NCBI GenBank assembly: GCA_009801085.1
Contig: VNWV01000012.1
Location: 124,001-188,000, forward strand
DNA length: 64,000 bases
Direction of reading: 5' to 3'
From: Lasiodiplodia sp. COLG20
Taxonomy: Eukaryota > Ascomycota > Dothideomycetes > Botryosphaeriales > Botryosphaeriaceae
Within the stretch, counting starts at the first letter, position 1, and every line of letters begins with the position of its first letter. The position numbers and the translations under genes are program-made. Below are positions 44,330-55,400 of this stretch, one piece after another. A model generated the notes under the pieces. That model made no database searches. It saw only the letters and a list, made by a program, of their open reading frames with translations, and was not told the DNA's origin.

Positions 44330-44808
44330 ATGTCGCCATTCCTTCCGTCGACCTTCTACTACACCGCGGCGGCTCTCAACGCGCTCACAATCCCCAAACA
44401 TATCCTCGTCGGCATCAAGAATGTTCAGCCTGCGGTGGACACCATCCCGCCCAAGCCGGAACTCGCGCGTACGAAGAGCATCCTCGTCCCCACCTGGGAA
44501 TCATGCAATATGTTTCTCGTTGGCAGCGGTAAGTCACAAAATGCCCCACGTCTAAAAGCAATACCACGTGTGAATCAGAGAGCTGAATTTTGAGGCACAC
44601 CCCCCGCCCGCCCGTACTGCTAGCCCTACTTAATCTCAAATGGGCCCGAAGCGGACCTCCTACAGGAATTGAGGAGAAACTGCTAGTTTGGAGTAATTTC
44701 CTTATCGCGGGAATGGTGGGCTGGAAATACTTCAAGTGTGGCATGTGGCCTGGGCTGTTCGCGCTGTGGATTGCGCCTGCTCTGGATCTCGTGGCTACTT
44801 TCTGCTGA
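44330..44808 (+). CDS. Small predicted membrane protein, unknown
   Basis: Predicted 127-residue protein from exons 44330-44528 and 44624-44808, with matching phases and consensus splice sites. I do not recognise a named family. The N-terminal part has a hydrophobic helix (FYYTAAALNALTIPKHILVG), then a hydrophilic stretch with ARTKSILVPTWESCNMFLVG, a second helix-turn, and two more hydrophobic segments (LLVWSNFLIAGMVGWKYF and MWPGLFALWIAPALDLVATF). The protein therefore has about three to four membrane segments with a very short C-terminus. The spacing and clean splicing make it a likely real gene. Confidence 0.68.
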
Positions 44809-45465
44809 GGGGCATGGATATGCAGTTTTGCTTCCGCGTAGCTTGTTGTAAGGTTTCTGGAGAAGAATCAAATGAATGCCAAGGGATGTATATCAGGAGA
44901 GTTTGCTGATGTGATCTCCGAAGTTCTACAAATGATGTGTGGCCACGCTCAATGAAATGAGTGCTCCAGAGTGTTGCAGTGGCAAATCGAGAACTCTTGC
45001 AAATTTTCGGACGGAAAGATATTCCAAGATAAATAAGACGAAATCACATGGCTCTCGGCTGCAGCTAACTGATCCATGGCTATCAGGATCCAATAGGGCT
45101 TCTTGGCGGATTTGGAAGCCTGATATGGTTAGATCTCTTGGCTGGGGACCTGGATTGGTTCGACGATCTAGCCAGGTAGCCAGGTATGCGGCATTCCCGG
45201 ATGACAGCACCGTTGAATCATGAGAATCTCTTTTGCGGCGGAATTCCGCGGCCAATTTAAAGTGCGGACAAAAGCCGGCCGTACTGACCTTGATGATCCA
45301 AGACTAAATACACAACAGCGCATGGAAAAGTGGCAAAACCTGGACCTCATAGCGCCATAATTTACGTCGTATCAATCACAGCGCGTGACCCTTTGCTCCT
45401 CGCATCCTGTACCCACAGCCCGACTCATCATGTTTCGTAATCATCCTTTGGATCTGCAAATTCTG
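44809..45465. other. Convergent 3' spacer
   Basis: 657 bases between the small membrane protein and the second zinc-cluster regulator, whose 3' ends face each other. No gene or repeat is evident. Confidence 0.5.
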
Positions 45466-47101
45466 CTAAAGAGGAAGCCTGGCTTGGTAACCTCTGTGGC
45501 GAATACGCTTGAAGAATTCGCTGCAACGCTGGATGCACGCAGCATTTGCACGCTGGTTTTTGCTCAGAGTTTCGAATGCAATTTGCAAGGGGAAAATGGC
45601 GGAAGCTGGCCCATGAAGCCTCATTTCGTCCTGAATGAGGTACTCGATGCTTCGGCAAATCTTGGCGGCCAGTTCTACTGTCCTGGTCTGGATATCTCTC
45701 TCGCCAAAGGAGTCGTCCTCAAGCTCTGTGCAGCATCCATGTTCTCTCAGAAACGAGTCCAACTTTTCCATTTCCGAGAGACAAATCAGTTCAAACGCCC
45801 AAACATGGACGTTGATATTTGCTGCCAAAAGGTTTGGGAACCAGAACATTTGCTCCGGGTCGTCGGAATGATCTGAATCTTGTTCGCTGTGTGGGGGACT
45901 TGGCAAATACGTTGTTGCCATCTCGAAGCGGTCTTTCCATGTTGACAGAAAATCAAGGATGTTCAACACATCAACCTTTAGTTTCAAAGCTCTTATAGGA
46001 GTTGCTCCATCGAAGTTGATGCGCAACAGATCGATTTCTTCGAGGATAGATGGAAGGCTGGCGACATCGCCCAAGATAGACTGCATATCCGACGGAGGAC
46101 GGTGGCAGAATGGTACCGATTTCCAGTCGTTCTGTGCAAGAAATGTTGATTTTCGGGTGAAGATGGCATGGAAAATCTAAGAGGTGATCAATGAAACAAC
46201 CACTGTGGCTTCTGGATCAGATAGACTTACAAGAAGGGGCCTGCTTCCCACAAAGATGGCGTGAAATACATCGGAACTGAACTTTTCTGGCTTGTGCGAC
46301 TCAATGAGGGCACCGAGCCCAGTGAGGTGGGCGCCGAAGGCATCTTGGGAGGTTGAGAACAGAAGCTGCGCGACAAATGTCAGTAGACTTCTGCTGCAAG
46401 TTGCCAGTGGGACATACTTCTGACATAGCCAAGCAACTTATGGCGGCCGCAGTCTCGAGGAAAACTTGCTCTGGTGATAGCAGGGCGTCCTTGAGATGAT
46501 ACAGGGTGGAGTTATAAGCTTCAACGTTCTGGAAGGCGATACGATTCCCGTCTGGGGTTCTTTCAAGAATGGCAGAGCCCAATGTCCTCACCGCTGATGT
46601 CACAAGTTTGCTAGAATGTGCCTTATGAACAAGTGTGGGAAGTATATTCACCCATGCTCCGCATACTTGGGTGGTGCTTGTGTCGGAGATGGAGCAGGCC
46701 TGGTGGTTGACAGGGATGTAGCAGTTGAGAATCACAGCTGCGAAGTCTTCCACGGTCGTCGCCCCGACTGACTTGGCCATGGGGTAGCACAATGCGTTGG
46801 TGATGGTCCGGCTGTGGACAATTGGGGAGGAACCAGCTTTCGTCAATCTCGCAGCTGGAGCTTTTGCGGGTGGGGCTCTTGGCGTTTTCGTAGGTGATTT
46901 TGGTGTGTAAGGGACAAATTCCGCATTCGATCGATAGCCGGCACATTTCCGTCCGGTATGAAGACATTGGGAACAAGATGGGCGCTTTCCATCACACTAC
47001 AAAGAGGTCAGCATCACGTGCATGTAGCGGACAGCCGAAACACTGACACCAATCTTGTGGGCTCTGCAAGTGCCACAAACCCTGGTCTGTTTGTATTTCA
47101 T
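45466..47101 (-). CDS. Zn(II)2Cys6 transcription factor (fungal_trans_2-like)
   Basis: Predicted nuclear regulator of roughly 460-480 residues. The start is ATG 47101 (MKYKQTRVCGTC). The zinc cluster is completed only by splicing a GTCAGT..GTAG intron, giving Cys9, 12, 19, 26, 29 and 36 in CX2CX6CX6CX2CX6C spacing with CRAHKIGCDGKRPSCSQC. A Pro/Lys/Ala-rich linker follows (SPTKTPRAPPAKAPAA). The rest is helical, with blocks such as EDFAAVILNCYIP, LPTLVHKAHSSKLVTSAVRTLGSA, FSTSQDAFGAHLTGLGALIE and a 200-residue C-terminal exon containing a Ser/Asp-rich insert. This is the layout of the smaller fungal-specific factors. It diverges from the DUF1264 gene across 425 bases. Confidence 0.87.
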
Positions 47102-47526
47102 AGTCGTCTGCGCCTATTACGATGAGCTGAACTTTTCCAGCCAAGAGAACGTTGAGAGGGGCAGAAGGTCGAGGTCGATGGAGAGCAGGATAGCTCACCG
47201 AGATCTGGCCGGTCTTGGCGGAATTACTTGCCTAAATTGGATTAGTTGAAGAGTGACCCTGGCCCGAATATATTGTCGTGTCAGCATATCGCCTGTAATA
47301 CTCTGCATAAACTTTCAGACATTCGGTCAAGGCTAGCATGGTGATTACCAACCATGCGTCGCTTCATACGTCATAATTGGTCTTTGAGACATGTTACGTA
47401 TCACGCAGAATTCAGCGGGAGGCTCTCGCCATAGCACTCCTGATCTGTCTCTTCCATATAAGCGTAAGTCCAAGGTCAAAGTTGCTCATAGTTTGCAAGA
47501 ATTCTCGTGCAAACACCGAAGACACA
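47102..47526. promoter_or_regulatory. Divergent promoter, zinc-cluster factor/DUF1264 gene
   Basis: A 425-base shared upstream region with no coding potential. I saw no strong TATA box or palindromic zinc-cluster site. Confidence 0.4.
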
Positions 47527-48299
47527 ATGTCTGGCCCAAAGCCTGTAAGATGTCGTGGCTTCTCGGCAATGCTCTTTCCAGCATGTTGACGGCATCAGGA
47601 GTTCAAACCGCTTCAGAACGTTTGCGAGTTCCTTACTGCTATCCATATCTACGCCGACGAAGCGCGAGAGAGCAAAGCGCGATACGTCCCCGCGGTTCAC
47701 TACTGCTCTCACGTGCGGAAAGATCTTCGTCAGTGTCTCATATACGACAGTCATGAGAAGAACGCACGCTTGATTGGTGTCGAGTACATGGTCCCAAAGC
47801 ACGTGTACGAAACGTTCCCTCCAGAAGAGCAGAAGCTGTGGCATTCGCACGAATTTGAGGTGAAATCGGGCATGCTCATCTTGCCGAAGCCGGAGGAACA
47901 CGATGCAGAGGCATGGGAGATGGACGAAACCAAAGCCATGGAGGAGATCATTGGCCTCTACGGTAAAACCTGGCACTTTTGGCAGACCGACGCCGGACAT
48001 GATTTTCCATTTGGTATGTATCTGACTTGAACAGTTACAATATCCTGCTGACCGCATTGATTTCGCAAGGCTCTCCACGGCTGATGGGATCAGCAACTCA
48101 ACCAGAGCAGGTCAATCTTGAAGAAGCCTTAGCAGAGCGTAACAAGACCTTTGGAGTTGACCACAAATCCAAAGCCGAGGCTCGAAAGCATATCGCTGCG
48201 CCCGAAATCCATCCAGGTAATTCACTTCTTGCTTCTGAGTAGATGAATATACACTAAAACTTTACAGAGGCGGATAGTTGGTGGAAGACTGCAGCGTAA
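47527..48299 (+). CDS. DUF1264 / oil body-associated protein (OBAP)-like
   Basis: Predicted 203-residue protein of the DUF1264 family, related to plant oil-body-associated OBAP1; the fungal role is unknown. Exons are 47527-47544, 47599-48013, 48070-48216 and 48268-48299. The first exon is only six codons (MSGPKP) and the last ten, so the gene is fragmented in a naive scan. Conserved blocks run in the expected order: FLTAIHIYADE, AVHYCSHVRKDLRQCLIYDS, ARLIGVEYMV, EEQKLWHSHEFEVKSG, and YGKTWHFWQTD followed by the PxG-SPRLMGS block. The His-rich HYC and WHSH motifs are intact. The C-terminal KSKAEARKHIAAPEIHPEADSWW tail is Lys/Glu-rich. Confidence 0.9.
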
Positions 48300-48808
48300 A
48301 GGCGAGTCAGTTTGGTGAGCTATTATCTGCTGTGATGGAGATTGCATGTTTTCTCGGTGCCAAAGCCCCTCTGGAACGGAATCTTCAGGAGTCCTCACGT
48401 TTCGTGAAATAGTATATGACAGCAATGATCTCTCTGGAAACCAATACAACTCATTACTTCAGATAATTTGAAAAAACAGTGTCCGCAAAAGAAAGCCCCC
48501 AGCCATCTATTAGAAGAAGATACCATGAAACTGATTGTGCAAAGTGGCAGGGGGGCTTTTCCCTCACTTTGGTCTGCTCATAGAGCGCTCAATAACGGGA
48601 AGCAGCAATCAAAATGAGAGAATGCCACTAATTGAAACGAATGCATTTGGCATATTCAAGTGAAAGGAAGAGCTCTTTCGTGCATGGCTTCATCAAAAGA
48701 AATGCCAATTACATTCCATGTCAAAGTTATATTTTTGTTAAGGTGATGTTGCATATCGATGTCTATCAAATGATACGACTACCAAACAAAATATCAAATA
48801 CTACGTCT
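48300..48808. other. Convergent 3' spacer
   Basis: 509 AT-leaning bases between two facing stop codons. No feature seen. Confidence 0.5.
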
Positions 48809-49612
48809 TTAAAAAATCTTGACAGGCTTTCCGGGAATGAGCCAGCAGACCTTGTCCAGCACACCCTCCTCCTCAAAGGCCTTCCGCAACTCGTCACCAT
48901 GCTGGGTGAAGTGGTGCCACGAATCATAATGCATAGGCACGAGGAAGTCAGCACCCAGCTCGCGCACAGCCTGAGCACCCTGCTTCCCATCCATGGTAAT
49001 CTGCATGCGTCCCTCGGGAGTCGGGGCGTGTGCGGAGCCGAGGTTGAGCACGGCGGCGGTGACGTGGAACTTGTTGCGGATCTCGCGCAGCTCGGGGATG
49101 TAGACGGTATCGCCGGCGAACCAGATGGCGTTGGGAAGACCAGAGGCGGCGTCGATGCTGCCGTCCGGGTGCTGCACGAGGAAGCCGGTTGACTCGCCGC
49201 CGGGCAGGTGCTTGCACGGCGTGGCGGTGATGTTGAATTGCTTGCCGCCCATCGAGAGCGTGACGGTTTCCCAGGGCTGCATGCCGCGGACGCCCGGCCG
49301 CGGCGCGAGGTTCTTGGCGCCGTCCATGGTGGTGAGGACGTGGCGGCCGTTCAGGAGGGTGCGGCCGAAGTCGTCGAGGTTGTCGACGTGGTCTTCGTGG
49401 CTCAGGAGCACGCCGTCGATGGGCGGGAGCTGGTCGAGGTTCAGAGCGGGGTCGTGGTCGACGATGAGTGTGATGAAGCCGAGATCAAAAGAGCTGCCAG
49501 CCGGAGAGAAGAAGGGGTCGGTGAGCAGGTTGACGCCGTCGAACTCAAGAACGGCGGTTGCGGTGCCGATGTGGGTGACTGAGAGGCTGCTTTTCGTCGT
49601 TGATGGAGCCAT
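48809..49612 (-). CDS. Metallo-beta-lactamase-fold hydrolase (UlaG/lactamase_B_2-like)
   Basis: Predicted 267-residue single-exon protein of the metallo-beta-lactamase superfamily, closest to the lactonase-like lactamase_B_2 branch. Beta-strand blocks THIGTATAVLEFDGVNLLTDPFF, IDGVLLSHEDHVDNLDDFGRTLL, IWFAGDTVYIPE and DFLVPMHYDSWHHFTQ are in order. The metal-binding motif, normally HxHxDH, reads HEDHVDN here (His72, Asp74, His75, Asp77, Asn78), so the usual last His is Asn. The later His (TPCKHLPGG), Asp (FAGDT) and His (PMHYD) ligands are present. It may use a modified metal site. The substrate is unknown. Divergent from the MFS gene. Confidence 0.88.
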   Translation of the reverse strand: MAPSTTKSSLSVTHIGTATAVLEFDGVNLLTDPFFSPAGSSFDLGFITLIVDHDPALNLDQLPPIDGVLLSHEDHVDNLDDFGRTLLNGRHVLTTMDGAKNLAPRPGVRGMQPWETVTLSMGGKQFNITATPCKHLPGGESTGFLVQHPDGSIDAASGLPNAIWFAGDTVYIPELREIRNKFHVTAAVLNLGSAHAPTPEGRMQITMDGKQGAQAVRELGADFLVPMHYDSWHHFTQHGDELRKAFEEEGVLDKVCWLIPGKPVKIF

Positions 49613-50147
49613 GGTGTTGGAAGAAGAACTTAGAGATGATCTGTAGTGGTTGAAGCGTTAAAGAGCTTCAAAGAAGGGTATTTATGTGCAGCGATCCTTG
49701 GATAACGGGATGCCACCACTTGCTTCCAAAGCCTTCCAATAATCAATTTCTAATACAACCACACCGGAGCAGCCTGATTACGCAACCATGCTGAGCGATT
49801 GGTGGCAAGAAAACGTGCACTTTAGCTATGCTGATGGTGACATGTCTCTGACGGCCCGCCAGTTCTTGGCGGAATCAATTTCCTAAACGGGTTAGCCTCT
49901 CAAAAGCCTTTTGGAGGCCTTTTCAGCCGCACCACCACGGTTGCTCTCGTTATGCAGGGGCCTGTGATGACCAATAGCTCGCTGTAGGTTGCCCTTTGGG
50001 TAGCTTTACAGAGTAATTCGGAGCCATGGCAAAGCCATGAAGGCCTCGCTCCACGTATTTAAGAAGTAAACTGCCACCAGACTGCGAAAGTACCATCAGC
50101 ATTATCACTTGACAGTAAAAAGTTTCTACCGCGTTTTATAATTGGCC
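49613..50147. promoter_or_regulatory. Divergent promoter, metallohydrolase/MFS transporter
   Basis: 535 bases between two opposite start codons. TATTTATG (49,679-49,686) and GTATTTAAG (50,055-50,063) are possible weak TATA-like elements for the respective genes. Confidence 0.4.
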
Positions 50148-51745
50148 ATGAAAGCCATCGAGAAGTCATCACTTTCAGCCCCAAGGCCCGGGACCGGGAA
50201 TGGAGGTACAATCACCCCCTGCTCTATATCGGTTGAAGCTGAAGCTAACCACCAGTAGACTCACTTCACGATTCTGATGTGGAGATTGTGGAGTGGACCT
50301 CTCCCAGCGATGCACGAAACCCGTACAACTGGCCTCGGCAGAAGAAGGTGATTCTCACAGCTGTAGCGCTGTTCGCTACGTTCACCATGATGATGAACGG
50401 CACCATCGTCACCATCGCCCACGAAGCCATTGGCGACCGCTTCCATGTCAGCGATGCCTCCTTCCCGCACTCGTACTGGGTCGTCACGTCCTGGACGCTC
50501 GGAGGAGCACTGTTCTCGTTCATGGTGCTCCCGATGATGGAGGACTTCGGCATCCGCAACGCCTTCCTACTCAGTTACCTGATCTTCCTGATCTCCCTCA
50601 TCCCGCAAGCCGTCGCCCACAACTTCGCCACCATCATCGTCACGCGCTTCTTCAGCGGCGGCTGTGTCGCCATCATCGCCAACTCGACCAGCAGCGTCAT
50701 CGGCAACATATGGGCTGATGATCGGGCTCGCACCATCCCCATGAGCCTCTGGATCACGCTCTACCTCATGGGCAGCAGCACGGGCCCCGTAGTTGGCGCC
50801 GCCATCCTCAAGTACCTCTCCTGGCGGTGGATCACGTACTGCCAGCTGATCTGGTACGGCCTGCTATTTCCATTATACTGGCTGCTGCTCTCCGAGACGC
50901 GCGGCGACGTCATCCTCGCCCAAATCGCCAAGGACCTGCGCACCAAGCACGGCAAGAACGCCTACAGCCGGCTCGAACTGGGCTCCACAACTCCCCCCCT
51001 ATCAGTACTACTCCTCCGCAGCGTACAGCGGCCGCTCTACATGCTCCTCACCGAGCCCGTCGCCCTCGTCTGCACCCTCATGGCCGGCCTGATCGTCGGC
51101 AACATCTACCTCTTCACGCAGTCCGTCGAGCAGGTCTTCGCCGGGCTCTACGGCTGGGACGACCCCGTGCAAGCCGGCTTCGTGCAGGTCGCCGTCGTCA
51201 TCGGCGAGATGGTCGGCTGGTGCGGCGCCCTCGTCTCCGCACGACTCTACTTCGCCTCCGCGCAGCGCAACACCGAGAATCCGGGCACGCCGATTCCGGA
51301 GGCGCGGCTGTACGCGAGCGTCGTCGCCGGCTTCGTCGGCATGGCGGGCGGCATGTTCGTGTACGCGTGGACGTCGTACCCGGAGCTGCCGTGGGTGGCG
51401 CCGGCCGTCGGCTTGGCTATGGTGGGCGCTGGTAACACGGTTGTTATTATAGGGTTTGCGGACTACGTTGTTGATGCTTACGCCAAGTTTGCGGGCAGCG
51501 CTATCGCGGCTGTGTCGTTGGGTGAGAACGTCTTCGCGGCTTTCTTGCCCCTTGCTGCGCAGAGCATGTATACCGATCTCGGTTTCAGGTGGGCTAGTAG
51601 CTTGCTTGGGTTTCTGTCGTTGGTTCTCTCGTTTGCGCCTGTCGTGTTGATTATCTGGGGGAAGGAGATTAGGGCGCGGAGTCCGTTCATGAAGGAAGCG
51701 AAGCTGGATGTTCAGGCCGATGCGCAGAGCGACGGTGATGTGTAA
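50148..51745 (+). CDS. MFS multidrug/polyamine transporter, DHA1-type
   Basis: Predicted 514-residue major facilitator with 12 helices. Exons are 50148-50205 and 50259-51745. The short first exon supplies the ATG; the long frame itself begins without one. The hydrophilic N-terminus ends in EWTSPSDARNPYNWPRQKK, the usual junction of the Flu1/Tpo1-like DHA1 drug:H+ antiporters. Helix 1 follows, then the FGIRNAFLLSYLIFLISLIPQAVA and RFFSGGCVAIIANSTSSVIGNIW helices. The antiporter motif C region is present (LYLMGSSTGPVVGAAI), and LSWRWITYCQLI and LSETRGDVIL close the N-half. A cytosolic loop of ~60 residues separates the halves. The substrate cannot be assigned. Confidence 0.92.
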
Positions 51746-52401
51746 AGAGCACTGATGTTCGAAGAGGTTCTAAACTCCCGGACTAGTTCTATCTAGTAAA
51801 TTTCCTACTATAGGCGTATATTAATAAAATATTAGAACCCCCTTAACTTTACTATTGAATAATATAAACCGCTCTTTTATAATCTATTTTTAGCATCTTC
51901 TTAGCTCGTTATTGCTCTATTTCTCTCTTATTTCTTACTTCAGAACACGTTTAAATAAGTATGTATTCTTTCTCTATCGATCGTAATTTACTCTATTATC
52001 GTATACTAGAAGAAATATTATCTAATGTTATACTATTTACTATAGCAGCACCGTAGTTAGCTTGGTGATCTGAGTAGGATACAAAGGCGCTACCCGGTTA
52101 GCTACCCACTTAGTCCTCAAACCTGAATAGGGAAGAGAAATCCAAACCATCCTCGGGCCGAAAGGGTAGTTCCTCTTTCAAAGCTTAATGCAAGAAACCG
52201 AGGTGTACAGAAGCGGGCGTAATACGCTACAGGATCCTACTCCTACACTACGGGAGGAGGACGAGAAAGCAGCAACGGGATAGACCGATACACGTACGAT
52301 AAAGCCTAGAAGGGCGGATTGTACAACGAATTTTCATTTGTAATTAGAAAGGAAGCGGAGGATCTCATTTGTCCAGCGAAAAGCCTCCAGCAACACGGAC
52401 T
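51746..52401. repeat. AT-rich, TA-rich island resembling a RIP-mutated repeat
   Basis: From about 51,770 to 52,060 the sequence becomes strongly AT-rich with many TA steps (ATATTAATAAAATATTAG, ATACTATTTACTATAG) in a genome region otherwise near half GC. It is followed by 300 bases of ordinary composition without a gene. Such abrupt TA enrichment is what repeat-induced point mutation leaves in old transposon copies. No coding remains are recognisable. It sits directly against the 3' end of the NLR gene. Confidence 0.5.
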
Positions 52402-55400
52402 CTAAGGCGGACGTTCGTCCTTTTTGCTCCGTGCGACACCAGAGTACCCCAGTGGATACACACGCCGGTATATCAGATCTTCAATGCCTTGAAGGTTCAG
52501 TATACCTGCAAGGAAACGGGCATGTCCCAAGGATTCCCAGCTTATCCTCCCACTATCTAGCAAAACCTCGACAGTAGGCGCTCGTTCTGCTGCTACTGCC
52601 ACCATGATGGGTGCGAATTGCTGGTATTCGGTGACTATTGTGGTTTTCAGAGTGTCTTTAGAGCCGGCATACAATTTTCCTGAAAGCCACTCTGGGTGAG
52701 ATGACGGAAAGTCGACGACGAATCCTGGGAGTCTCAACAGCTCCGTGACCAATGTGGCAGGTGCCTTTGACAAGAGTGATAAGAAATATGAACAGTGGCC
52801 AATAGTGTTCACTTTTCCAGCCTGAAGAAGCACTTCGACAATGTCGTATAGCTCTTTGTCTAAAGCTTCCGATAGGGCAGTTTCGTGCTGGTCTGTCTGC
52901 ACAACATACCAGAGCGGAAATCTTGGGTCCGGATTGGATGAGTGCTCGGAGTCATGTTTCTGTTGGAACTCGATAATATCTTTGGCAATCTCGGAATTCC
53001 CCGCTCGAATGGCATGCAACAATGCAGTTTGGCCTTTTGAATCAGCCAGGTCCACAAGTAGACCGACTTTTGCAAGCAGGATTTGGACGAGTCCCCGGTT
53101 CCCGGCGCGCGCGGCGTACATCAAGGCAGTTTCGCCATGATTGTTGATTTGGAAATGTGACGGATCTGGAGTTGGACAGGTAGTCGTAGTGATTGGCGCG
53201 ATCATTGAAATGTTTCGTAAAGATTCCCGTGCATTCTCGTCGAGCAAAGCGCTCTCCATGTCAGGGAAACCCATAACAACTGCATAGGCTTGTGCTGTAA
53301 GGTCATCGTCTTCGGCGTTCTCTAAAGGCGACAATTTCCAAAGTATAGCCTTGACAACGTTGGTGAAACCAAGTATCATCGCAACTACAAGTGGCGTTTG
53401 TTTTTCGTGATCCAGAATAGTAATAGGATCATGTCCGTTGTTGATCAGAAGGAGTGCAAGCGTCTCATCCTTATAAGTGAAGGCATAGGATAACGCTGCC
53501 AGTGGCAACTGTTCTTCAACTCTACGATTAACAACTTCGGCATATACCATATCTGGGTGACTCTCGATTATGGCCCTCGTAGTTTCGTGCTCTTTAATCC
53601 ATATGGCGTAACTGAATAGACGCTGCAAAAGTTCGCTACTTTCCGAGAAGCGACCTTCAGAGACGAGTAGCATCAGTATTTCGCAGTCACACTTTTCGAC
53701 CGGTATATGTCCCACGCCCTTGTGAATCCAAGATGCCGCTGCATCAACGATTAAGGGGTCGCTTTGGAGCAATATCTCAAGGGTCCGTTTATGGCCACCC
53801 TGCAGCGCAAGCGACATCGTATTTTCGCCATCGTCATTAGCGGTAGCAGCTTCAGCCCCATACTGCAAGAGAAGCTGGACAATGTCCGCTTCACCAATAT
53901 CTGAAGCTATGTGTATAGGTTCAAGACCTAGGTCGCCTCCCTGTTTATCATCGGAATCCTCGCTAAAATTAGCATGGTCTGATGGCCTGTTGGGAGATGC
54001 TCCGCCCTTCAGCAGCAGAGATAGTAATTCCAAGGCCAGTTTGCCCTCGTCCGGAAAGGAGAGCGTTTTCAACACATAGTAGACAGCTCCGTCAAGATCT
54101 ACCTTGCCTTTGATGAATCTGTCGAGAAGCGCGATGTTTCTCTCGTTGATAGCGTAGATGACGAGGTCCCTTTGCGGTTCGATGAATTGCAGCTCCGCGC
54201 CTCGGTCCATTAATTTGAGCATCACATCGTCTGCTCTCTCGTTAAAGGCAACGATCATTGGGGTGTCTCCATCAATGTTCTCTGCGTTGACGTCTACCAG
54301 CCCGCTCCTTTTGATTATGCCTTTGTTTGAGGGATCTTCATTGCTGGTGCTCTCAATTTGGAGCTCATTCTCCCTGGACCGGCTTAGTAGCGCCAATGCC
54401 ATATCATGATAACCTTCCCTGATAGCAAGCATTAGAGGGGTGTTGCCCTCTTGGTCTGCTCCGTCCAGCTCAACATCATCCTTCCGCAGAAACTCTTTGA
54501 AAGTCGTCATCGAGCCAGACGCGATCAGAATATGGATCACGGTTGCCCCAATAAAAGGCCAACCCATTGGTGTGTGAGCATTCTCAGGGTCCAGAATCTT
54601 CCACAATGCTGAAATTCTTTGTAGTAATTCTGATTGCTGATACCAACCGATCAAGTGCGGAAGATCAGTTTGGGGTATCCCCTCCATTTCGACTTTGCGA
54701 ATGTGCTGGAAAAGAAGCCGCACAGCGTATACCGCTAAGGGGAATCTCGCCGAAAGTGACCCGCGGGACAAATGTACTCCGTCCAGAACCTCTCGAAGGG
54801 TCAGGTACTTGAGGCATGACCGTGAGATTTCGAAATGGGCAGCTCCTCTCAAGCTTGGCATTACTGTCGAGAAGGCAGAGCTGCAATCAAGAAAATGTGT
54901 CATCAAGTAGTCCGGAACAGATTGATGAATGAATTGCGCTTCGCGATTAAATTCCTCGACTCCACCAGGCTCATATTGCTCCCACACATCCCGCGTTCGG
55001 AATTCCACTAAGCCTCTAGAAAGATGTTTGACTCGCTTCTCGAATTCATTAGCACTTTCGGTCCAGTCCTGATGATCTCTGAGCTCAGAGACAGTGCAGT
55101 GTACCATGTCTTTGTCGGTGACAAGTGCATCTCGGAGTTCCTGGGCAAGGAGAGGTCGCTCGGCAAAAAGTATCCACAGGAATAGCTTGTTGGTTTGTTG
55201 TCTCTCGGAATCTTTTATGCCGTTGAGAATGTCCGCGTATAGGTGCTCCAGGGCTTGTGGTGTGGTCTGAATCTTCTCGAGAAGTTTCTCCACTTTCATC
55301 CCCGTTGCGTTATCTTCGATAACCCTTGAAGCAACCAGTATAGCCCACTGGAATCCACCTTGCACCTTCATCAGGATTTCTTTCTCATATCTACGACGCC

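Noticed and set aside
45385..45876. 163-residue plus-strand frame
   Set aside because: Antisense to the last exon of the second zinc-cluster regulator, which has the better family fit.
52061..52401. Non-AT-rich segment after the TA-rich island considered as an LTR or LINE tail
   Set aside because: No terminal repeats, primer binding site or coding similarity could be seen by eye, so it is only mentioned as featureless.
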